NCBI GenBank assembly: GCA_949290725.1
Contig: CASEST010000060.1
Location: forward strand, 1 to 16,691
DNA: 16,691 nucleotides
Source: an uncultured bacterium
Lineage (GTDB): Bacteria; Bacillota_I; Bacilli_A; RFN20; CAG-826
Direction of reading: 5' to 3'
In this document: positions 1 to 5,569 of the stretch, one piece after another
Numbering within the stretch: the stretch's first letter is position 1
How the letters are laid out: every line of letters starts with the position of its first letter
Translations under genes and position numbers: made by a program
The notes under the pieces: model-generated
Seen by the model: only the letters and a program-made list of their open reading frames with translations
Databases searched by the model: none
Told to the model about the DNA's origin: nothing

Positions 1-701
1 TAAAAGGAAAAGAAAAAACTTTAGATTTTTTCTTTGATATCTACACTTATTTTATAAATAATAATAAGCAAATTGTAATAACTTCTGATAGACCTCAAAA
101 TGAACTTGATGGAATTCCAAATAGACTAGTTACAAGATTTTTAAATGGATTAACAGTGTCAATTTCGAAACCTGATTTTTCCACGTGTAAAGAAATTTTA
201 TTGAAAAAAATAGAATATTCTAATCTTAGTAATGATTCTTTCACTGATGATGCTATAAACTTTATTGCTTCTCATTATTCTAATTCAATTAGAGAGTTGG
301 AAGGCGTTTTGACTAGATTAACTTTTTATTCTACTATCAACGATATGACTTCTACTATCGATCTTCCATTTGTTTTAGAAGCTTTAGATGTAAAAGATGT
401 TTCGATTGACAGGATTAAGAAAGTTGATTCTTCTAGAATTATCAATTGTGTTGCTGATTATTATTCTCTTTCTTCAGAACAGATAAAGGGAGAAAATAGA
501 AAGGCTCAAGTGGCCTTAGCAAGGCAAATTGCTATTTATTTAATTAGAGATGTTCTAGACGCTCCGTATACTGAAATTGGAAGAATTTTTAATAGAGATC
601 ATTCAACTATCATGCATTCAGTTTCAAAAGTGGAAAATTTGTTAACATCTGATAAAGTTTTATCGGATGTTATTACACAAATAAAAGCAAAATTTGAATA
701 A
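1..701 (+). CDS. dnaA: Chromosomal replication initiator DnaA (5' truncated by window edge)
   Basis: The reading frame is open from position 3 to the TAA at 699-701 (232 codons seen), so a GTG at 156 is internal and not the start. The visible part is the end of the AAA+ domain III followed by DNA-binding domain IV. Before codon 156 the frame reads ITSDRPQNELDGIPNRLVTRF, minus its last residue typical of the sensor-1/box VII region with the arginine-finger segment. SNSIRELEGVLTRL is the sensor-2 region. The domain IV helix-turn-helix carries the DnaA signature NRDHSTIMHS (about 591-620), which contacts the DnaA box. DnaA-ATP binds oriC and opens the duplex; here the probable origin lies immediately downstream. 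The only oddity is a parS-like 12-mer inside the coding sequence (179-190). Identification is secure. Confidence 0.97.
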   Translation, partial: KGKEKTLDFFFDIYTYFINNNKQIVITSDRPQNELDGIPNRLVTRFLNGLTVSISKPDFSTCKEILLKKIEYSNLSNDSFTDDAINFIASHYSNSIRELEGVLTRLTFYSTINDMTSTIDLPFVLEALDVKDVSIDRIKKVDSSRIINCVADYYSLSSEQIKGENRKAQVALARQIAIYLIRDVLDAPYTEIGRIFNRDHSTIMHSVSKVENLLTSDKVLSDVITQIKAKFE

Positions 702-815
702 TAATTGACATTTTTTAATTAATTTTAAGCTACTGTTATTGTTATCCACATTTTGCACACTTCCCACATAGCTTATTATTAATATAAAATTAAAGAAAAT
801 TAATATTAATTAAAT

Positions 816-821
816 TATAAT
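816..821 (+). promoter_or_regulatory. Candidate -10 box for dnaN
   Basis: A perfect TATAAT lies 43 bases before the dnaN ATG. No recognisable -35 element is present at the usual distance, and the surroundings are so A/T-rich that a chance match is plausible. If used, transcription would start near 828 and the leader would begin just before the hairpin at 834-850. Confidence 0.3.
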
Positions 822-833
822 AACTCTATTAGT

Positions 834-850
834 TGTTATAAAATATAACA
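834..850 (+). promoter_or_regulatory. Inverted repeat abutting the dnaN ribosome binding site
   Basis: TGTTATA (834-840) and TATAACA (844-850) are perfect inverted arms around an AAA loop. The right arm ends on the first base of the dnaN Shine-Dalgarno AGAGG (850-854). It could be a weak leader hairpin that modulates ribosome access or a small protein operator. It may also be a chance product of A/T-rich sequence. Confidence 0.3.
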
Positions 851-863
851 GAGGTTAAACAAT

Positions 864-1988
864 ATGAAATTTACAATTAATAAAGATGAATTTTTAAAAG
901 CACTACTAAACTCATCAAAGATTATCCAATCTAAAAATACAGATGCTATTTTAAATATGTTGAAATTAGAAATATTTGATGATCGTTTAGAAATCACGGG
1001 GTCAAATGGAGAAATCACTATTAAATCAATTATCCCTAGATATAAAGATGATAAAACTTTGATTCGTGATATTCAAATTGGCGGCATCTTGATTAATGCT
1101 CATATGATTACTGAGATCATTCGCCGTATTGATGGTGACGAAGTTAATTTCATAGTTGAAGATAATTCATTAGCGAAAATTCAAAATTTAAAATCAAATT
1201 TCAATTTAAATGTTACTAGAGTTGAGGAATATCGTGATATTGATTTTGATGAAAACGGTACTCATTTAATTTTAAATCGAAACGATTTTGTATTAGCTAT
1301 TTCTCAAACCTCATTTGCTTCATCTATTAAAGAAAATAGAGATGTTTTAAAATGTGTCAATATTGAATCTGATGGAAACGAGATAATATTTACTGCGACT
1401 GATGGAGCTAGACTAGCTCGCCGTATAATCAATAATAGCGAAAATGGACAAACTTTTAACGTTAATGTACCTGCAAAAACTATTAATGAAGTAGTTAAAT
1501 CGTTAACTGATGAAACAGAAATAGAACTTTATATAAACGAAAATAAAGTTTTGTTTAAATTGAATAATTGCGTGATTATAATGACAATTGTGTTAGGAAG
1601 TTATCCAAATACTAGAAATATCATTCCTCATAATTACTATTATCGTTTAGAAGTTAATACACAAGATTTTTTAAAAGCTTTAGACCGAGTCGTTTTATTA
1701 TCAATCGATCGTGAAAATATAGTTAAATTAACAATGAATGAAGAAGAAGTCACTGTTTCTTCACGTTCACCTCAAATCGGAGATGCAATAGAATTATTAC
1801 AAATTTACAAATATCAGGGCGAACGCTTGGAAATCTCATTTAATGTTGAATACGTTTCACAAGCTATAAGAGTTTTAAAATCTGAAGAAGTCATCTTATC
1901 CTTCTTAGGAGAAATGAAACCATTCACAATAACAAGTAAAAACGACGATAAAGTAATCCAATTAGTTACACCTGTAAGAACATTTTAA
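864..1988 (+). CDS. dnaN: DNA polymerase III beta subunit (sliding clamp)
   Basis: The product is 374 residues, the normal length for the clamp. It forms a ring-shaped dimer around DNA that tethers the replicative polymerase and recruits repair and initiation-control factors. The three clamp folds are visible: N-terminal MKFTINKDEFLKAL, a middle part with the conserved FTATDGARLARR segment typical of bacterial beta, and the C-terminal LVTPVRTF ending, which resembles the usual ITPVR(T/N)Y/F. The start ATG is supported by AGAGG at 850-854, nine bases upstream. It lies between the probable oriC and a parS-like pair and is followed by its own terminator, so it is probably transcribed separately from yaaA onward, or with dnaA by read-through. 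Confidence 0.97.
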   Translation: MKFTINKDEFLKALLNSSKIIQSKNTDAILNMLKLEIFDDRLEITGSNGEITIKSIIPRYKDDKTLIRDIQIGGILINAHMITEIIRRIDGDEVNFIVEDNSLAKIQNLKSNFNLNVTRVEEYRDIDFDENGTHLILNRNDFVLAISQTSFASSIKENRDVLKCVNIESDGNEIIFTATDGARLARRIINNSENGQTFNVNVPAKTINEVVKSLTDETEIELYINENKVLFKLNNCVIIMTIVLGSYPNTRNIIPHNYYYRLEVNTQDFLKALDRVVLLSIDRENIVKLTMNEEEVTVSSRSPQIGDAIELLQIYKYQGERLEISFNVEYVSQAIRVLKSEEVILSFLGEMKPFTITSKNDDKVIQLVTPVRTF

Positions 1989-2017
1989 ATTTCCACGTGA
2001 AATTTTCACGTGGAAAT
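1989..2017. promoter_or_regulatory. parS: Back-to-back pair of parS-like (ParB/Spo0J) sites
   Basis: The core TTCCACGTGAAA at 1991-2002 matches the central 12 bases of the B. subtilis parS sequence TGTTCCACGTGAAACA exactly. The same core occurs inverted at 2004-2015 (TTTCACGTGGAA). Together they form a 29-bp palindrome with arms 1989-2002 and 2004-2017 around one base. The outer two bases on each side of the parS consensus are not conserved. The pair begins at the base after the dnaN stop codon and lies about 1.2 kb from the probable oriC, where parS sites are expected. As RNA it would also fold into a strong hairpin, but no T-run follows directly, so a terminator role is less likely. No parB gene is in the window. 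Confidence 0.75.
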
Positions 2018-2028
2018 AATATTTTATT

Positions 2029-2066
2029 AACTCGGAAAATATACAGAAATTTCCGAGTTTTATTTT
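2029..2066 (+). terminator. Rho-independent terminator after dnaN
   Basis: AACTCGGAAA (2029-2038) pairs perfectly with TTTCCGAGTT (2050-2059) around an 11-base loop. The tract TTTTATTTT follows. It lies 40 bases past the dnaN stop codon and separates dnaN from the yaaA operon. Confidence 0.8.
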
Positions 2067-2100
2067 GCTTAAAATTTATCAATAGAAATAGATTTTTAAT

Positions 2101-2127
2101 CTCCTTTATTATATAATAATAAAGGAG
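2101..2127 (+). promoter_or_regulatory. Perfect 12-bp hairpin sequestering the yaaA Shine-Dalgarno
   Basis: CTCCTTTATTAT (2101-2112) is the exact reverse complement of ATAATAAAGGAG (2116-2127), with a 3-base loop ATA. The right arm contains the whole yaaA Shine-Dalgarno AAAGGAG (2121-2127), six bases before the ATG at 2134. The left arm, CTCCTTT, mimics the 16S rRNA anti-Shine-Dalgarno tail. If the leader includes the left arm, ribosome entry to the first gene of yaaA-recF-gyrB-gyrA would be blocked until the stem is opened. The loop region also contains TATAAT (2112-2117), but a start about 7-10 bases later would fall inside the Shine-Dalgarno, so that -10 is doubtful. A double-stranded operator is an alternative. 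Confidence 0.6.
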
Positions 2128-2133
2128 TTAAAT

Positions 2134-2361
2134 ATGGATAAAAAAGAAGTTAAAAAAATTACAATTAAAAGTGAATATATCACACTTGGACAATTTTTAA
2201 AATTTGTTGATTTAATCGATAATGGAGCGATGGCTAAGTTTTTTTTAAAAGAACATCAAGTCAAAATTAATGATGAACCATGCGATTCAAGAGGTAAAAA
2301 ATTATATCCTTCTTTTTTTATAACTATAGATAACCAATTGTTCTTTGAAATCATCAAATGA
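2134..2361 (+). CDS. yaaA: S4-domain RNA-binding protein YaaA
   Basis: This 75-residue protein matches the YaaA/RlbA family found between dnaN and recF in Bacilli. It consists almost entirely of one S4 RNA-binding domain: LGQFLKFVDLIDNGAMAKFFL, minus its last residue, is the first helical part with the conserved GQFLK start, followed by KINDEPCDSRGKKLYPS, the basic loop and strand that normally contact structured RNA. The exact cellular role is not established; a ribosome-related role is usually proposed. The start is chosen by AAAGGAG six bases upstream, inside a hairpin (2101-2127). It ends in TGA overlapping the recF ATG by four bases (ATGA), so the two genes are likely translationally coupled. 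This TGA also shows that the organism uses TGA as a stop. Confidence 0.93.
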   Translation: MDKKEVKKITIKSEYITLGQFLKFVDLIDNGAMAKFFLKEHQVKINDEPCDSRGKKLYPSFFITIDNQLFFEIIK

Positions 2362-3443
2362 TAATTGAAAGTATTAAATTAATAAATTTTAGAAATTACG
2401 AAGAGGTAGAAGTTAAATTTGATAGCAATATAAATTGCTTCTATGGTTTTAATGGAGCTGGTAAAACAAATTTAGCTGAAGCTATATATTACCTAACTTA
2501 CACAAAAAGTTTTCGTTCAAATAACGATTTAGAGTTAATTATGATTGGGAAAGATTACGCATCAATAAACGCAAAAATTAAAATTGGTGAAAATTGTAAA
2601 TTTATTGATGTTTTACTTTCGATGAATGGAAAAAAGATTTTAATTGATAATAGAACGATTAAAAAATTAAGTGAGTTAAATAGTTACTTTAAAGCTATTT
2701 ATTTTATACCTAAGGACGTAAATTTATTAAAAGATTCCCCTAAGAATAGGAGAAGTTTCTTAAATCTTTCGATATCAAGTCAATTTAAAGAATATCTTTC
2801 ATTATTAAGCGGATATAACAATCTTTTAAAAGAAAGAAATAATTTATTAAAAAGTGAAAATGTTGATTTGAATTTATTAGATATTTATACAGATCAAATA
2901 ATTTCATCATCTTATCGAATATTTATGTATAGAAAAAAATATATACAACAGATTAATCAAATAATTAATCAAATATATGAAAAGATTACTGAGAAATCCG
3001 TTCAAATTAATTTAGTTTATAAAACTTTTATTGATTTAGACGATAATGTCGCCTATGTAAAAAAAGCGAAAGATATCTATAAACATGCGATTGATATAGA
3101 TTTAAGGAATAAAAGAAGTAGTATTGGAATTCATTTAGAAGATTTTTCGCTATTGCTAAATGGGAAAGATTTAGGTCTATATGGGTCACAAGGTGAAAAT
3201 AGGTTAGCAGTGCTTGCTTTAAAACTAACCCCTTATTTCTTAATAAAAGAATATAAAGATAAGCCGATTATCATTTTGGATGATGTTTTAAGTGAACTAG
3301 ATAATAAAAAAAGATTAAATTTTTTAAAAATGTTAGATGATTTCCCGCAAGTTTTTATAACTGCAACAGAAAAATTAAATGATGTAAAAGTTAGAAATTA
3401 TTTAATAGAAAACAAAAATATAATTATGGAGGTTAAAGCATGA
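2358..3443 (+). CDS. recF: DNA replication and repair protein RecF
   Basis: The 361-residue product is a RecF-type SMC-like ATPase, which with RecO and RecR loads RecA at single-strand gaps. Visible motifs are the Walker A GFNGAGKTN (residues 30-38), the ABC-type signature GSQGENR (276-282; families more often read SQGQQR), Walker B IIILDDV (304-310) and the D-loop SELD (312-315). The N-terminal LINFRNY is the usual RecF opening. Start ATG 2358 overlaps the yaaA stop in ATGA, and there is no strong Shine-Dalgarno of its own, which fits translational coupling. The end overlaps gyrB in the same ATGA manner, and the gyrB ribosome binding site GGAGG lies inside the last recF codons. Confidence 0.96.
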   Translation: MIIESIKLINFRNYEEVEVKFDSNINCFYGFNGAGKTNLAEAIYYLTYTKSFRSNNDLELIMIGKDYASINAKIKIGENCKFIDVLLSMNGKKILIDNRTIKKLSELNSYFKAIYFIPKDVNLLKDSPKNRRSFLNLSISSQFKEYLSLLSGYNNLLKERNNLLKSENVDLNLLDIYTDQIISSSYRIFMYRKKYIQQINQIINQIYEKITEKSVQINLVYKTFIDLDDNVAYVKKAKDIYKHAIDIDLRNKRSSIGIHLEDFSLLLNGKDLGLYGSQGENRLAVLALKLTPYFLIKEYKDKPIIILDDVLSELDNKKRLNFLKMLDDFPQVFITATEKLNDVKVRNYLIENKNIIMEVKA

Positions 3444-5554
3444 TTGAAGAAAAAGAATTAATAGAAAAACCAGAAAATCAAGACACTGAAAATGGTGACT
3501 CTGAAAATTTAATAGTTTCTGAAAATGAAGGTTTTTCATCTTCTGAAGAAAAATTAAGCAGTAAAATTAATTCAAATATCATTACTGTAGAAGATGAAAG
3601 GTCTTTAGAAAAAGGTAGCGCCAATTATAACAGTGATGATTTAACCGTTCTAGATGGCTTAGATGCAGTTAGAAAGAGACCTGGAATGTATATTGGAACA
3701 ACTTCCTCAATCGGCTTACATCATCTTGTTTGGGAAATAGTAGATAACGGAATTGATGAAGCTTTAGCGGGTTATTGTGATACGATAAAAGTTTATATTA
3801 ATCCAGACAACACTATAACTGTTATTGACAATGGTAGAGGAATACCTGTTGATATTGTTAAAAAGACTGGTTTATCAGGGGTAGAAACTGTTTATACAGT
3901 TCTTCATGCTGGTGGTAAGTTTGGTGATAATGCTGGATATAAGGTTTCAGGAGGATTACATGGTGTTGGTGCATCGGTAGTTAATGCCTTATCTTTGTGG
4001 TTGGAAGTTAAAGTTTTTAGAGATGGTGGTGAATTTTATATTCGCTTTGAAAACGGCGGCCATATTGTTGAGCATTTAAAAAGAGTAGGCGATTCGGATA
4101 AGCACGGCACAGAGGTAACTTTTAAACCTGATCCTGAGATTTTTAGAGAAACTACAGAATATAATTATGAAACTATAAAAAACCGTTTAAGACAGATGGC
4201 TTTTTTAAATAAAGGAATCACAATCGAATTGATTGATAGAAGAGTGGAACCAAATAAAATTGATTCTTTTAGATTTGATGGCGGAATTAAACAATACGTT
4301 CAATTTTTAAATAAAACAAGCAATCCGTTAGTTAATGATATTTTTTATTGTGAGGGCGCACAAGAATTTGAAGATGGTGACAATAAAGAATTGATTTTAG
4401 TTGAAATTGCTATGCAATATTCATATGAAGATAATTCTAATGTTTATTCTTTCTGTAATAATGTTTCTACACAAAATGGTGGAACTCATTTGGATGGTTT
4501 TAATTTAGCGATAACACGTGTTTTTAACAATTATGCTCGTTTGAATAATGTTTTAAAAAAGACTGATAAAGAGAAATTTATTGCGGAAGATTGTAGAAAA
4601 GGATTAACAGCGATTATTTCTGTTAAGCATCCTAATCCTCAATATGAAGGTCAAACTAAAGGTAAATTAGGAAATGCTGAAGTTAAAAAGATTGTTTCTA
4701 ATGTTTTAGGTAGTGCTTTAGAACGTTATTTAAATGAAAATCGAAATAATGCTTTAGTAATTTCTAAAAAAATATATGAAAGCTATGAAAGACGCTTAAA
4801 AATTGCTTCATACGCAAATACATTAAAAAAGAAAACCGGACTTGAATTAGCCACACTTCCTGGAAAGTTAGCTGATTGCTCTTCAAACAATCCTGAAGAA
4901 TGTGAATTATTTATTGTTGAAGGTAATTCTGCTGGAGGTAGTGCTAAACAAGGTCGTGATCCACGAATCCAAGCTATTTTGCCTTTAAGAGGTAAAATTT
5001 TAAATGTTCAAAAAGCTCAAGAACACCGAATAATGGAAAATGCTGAAGTAGGTAATATGATTACTGCTATTGGCGGTGGATTTGGTGATAATTTTGATGT
5101 TGAAAAGATTAGATATCATAAAATTGTTATTATGACTGATGCGGATGTTGATGGTTCGCATATTCGAATATTGCTTTTAACGTTCTTTAACCGCTTTATG
5201 CGTCCATTAATTGAACATGGCTATGTTTATATTGCTCAACCTCCCCTTTATAAAGTTGAATATAAAGGAAAGGCTTATTATGCATATAGCGATGAACAAT
5301 TAGAAGTCATTAGAAATAAATTAGAACTTAAACCTGGTTATCCTTACCAACGTTATAAAGGTTTAGGTGAAATGGACCCAGAGCAACTAGAAGAAACAAC
5401 CATGGATCCAAAAGTAAGAAAAATGTTGCGTGTTACAGTTGATGATGCAGCAACAGCTGATCAAATTTTTAATGATTTAATGGGTGAAGATGTTTTACCT
5501 AGAACAGAATTTATTGCTGAAAATGCAAAATTTGTTAAAAACCTCGATATTTAA
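3440..5554 (+). CDS. gyrB: DNA gyrase subunit B, with acidic N-terminal extension
   Basis: The 704-residue product is the ATPase/Toprim subunit of gyrase. GHKL ATPase motifs: E99 and N103 in WEIVDNGIDEAL (catalytic base and Mg ligand), D130 in DNGRGIP, and the lid GGLHGVG. Toprim motifs: E494 in VEGNSAGGSAKQGRD and D567/D569/D571 in MTDADVDGSHIR. The C-terminal tail carries QRYKGLGEMDPEQL. About 55 residues precede the usual GyrB start (Y63 aligns with the N-terminal Tyr before TVLDGLDAVRKRPGMYIG). They are rich in Glu, Asp, Ser and Asn, and the ATG at 3440 is backed by a strong GGAGG (3428-3432), so the extension appears genuine. N496 replaces the Asp equivalent to E. coli D426. It overlaps recF and is followed 15 bases later by gyrA. 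Confidence 0.97.
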   Translation: MIEEKELIEKPENQDTENGDSENLIVSENEGFSSSEEKLSSKINSNIITVEDERSLEKGSANYNSDDLTVLDGLDAVRKRPGMYIGTTSSIGLHHLVWEIVDNGIDEALAGYCDTIKVYINPDNTITVIDNGRGIPVDIVKKTGLSGVETVYTVLHAGGKFGDNAGYKVSGGLHGVGASVVNALSLWLEVKVFRDGGEFYIRFENGGHIVEHLKRVGDSDKHGTEVTFKPDPEIFRETTEYNYETIKNRLRQMAFLNKGITIELIDRRVEPNKIDSFRFDGGIKQYVQFLNKTSNPLVNDIFYCEGAQEFEDGDNKELILVEIAMQYSYEDNSNVYSFCNNVSTQNGGTHLDGFNLAITRVFNNYARLNNVLKKTDKEKFIAEDCRKGLTAIISVKHPNPQYEGQTKGKLGNAEVKKIVSNVLGSALERYLNENRNNALVISKKIYESYERRLKIASYANTLKKKTGLELATLPGKLADCSSNNPEECELFIVEGNSAGGSAKQGRDPRIQAILPLRGKILNVQKAQEHRIMENAEVGNMITAIGGGFGDNFDVEKIRYHKIVIMTDADVDGSHIRILLLTFFNRFMRPLIEHGYVYIAQPPLYKVEYKGKAYYAYSDEQLEVIRNKLELKPGYPYQRYKGLGEMDPEQLEETTMDPKVRKMLRVTVDDAATADQIFNDLMGEDVLPRTEFIAENAKFVKNLDI

Positions 5555-5569
5555 TGAAAGGAGAAGATT

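Larger units (their letters stand above)
702..863. other. oriC: Probable oriC: DnaA boxes and AT-rich unwinding region between dnaA and dnaN
   Basis: This 162-bp spacer contains a perfect DnaA box TTATCCACA at 742-750. It is followed without a gap by TTTTGCACA (751-759, one mismatch to TTATNCACA) and a degenerate third 9-mer CTTCCCACA (760-768). Next to the boxes is a short G/C-containing patch (763-772), then TTATTATTA at 773-781, whose complement reads as AAT triplets like DnaA-trio elements of Bacillus subtilis. From 775 to about 825 the sequence is almost pure A/T, including a 14-bp palindrome at 798-811, which suits a DNA unwinding element. Position between dnaA and dnaN matches known Bacilli origins. 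No function can be proved from sequence alone; upstream dnaA sequence, which often holds a second box cluster, is outside the window. Confidence 0.75.

Noticed and set aside
156..158. GTG as the dnaA start codon
   Set aside because: The same frame is open to the window edge and its translation upstream continues typical DnaA sequence, so this is an internal Val codon.
705..710. Perfect TTGACA after dnaA as a dnaN promoter
   Set aside because: No acceptable -10 lies 15-19 bases downstream; the best triplet matches are AGCTAC or TACTGT, so it is not called as a promoter.
836..1018. Minus-strand small reading frames inside dnaN, gyrA (7408-7713) and the ATPase gene (11082-11348)
   Set aside because: Each lies entirely opposite a well-identified gene or its leader, has no recognisable product, and is expected by chance in A/T-rich antisense sequence.
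2359..2361. TGA read as tryptophan (Mycoplasma-like code)
   Set aside because: TGA ends yaaA and recF at exactly the expected places, and tryptophans in conserved motifs use TGG.
4514..4519. CACGTG in gyrB as another parS
   Set aside because: The flanks (ATAA before, TTTT after) do not match the parS arms; only the central six bases agree.
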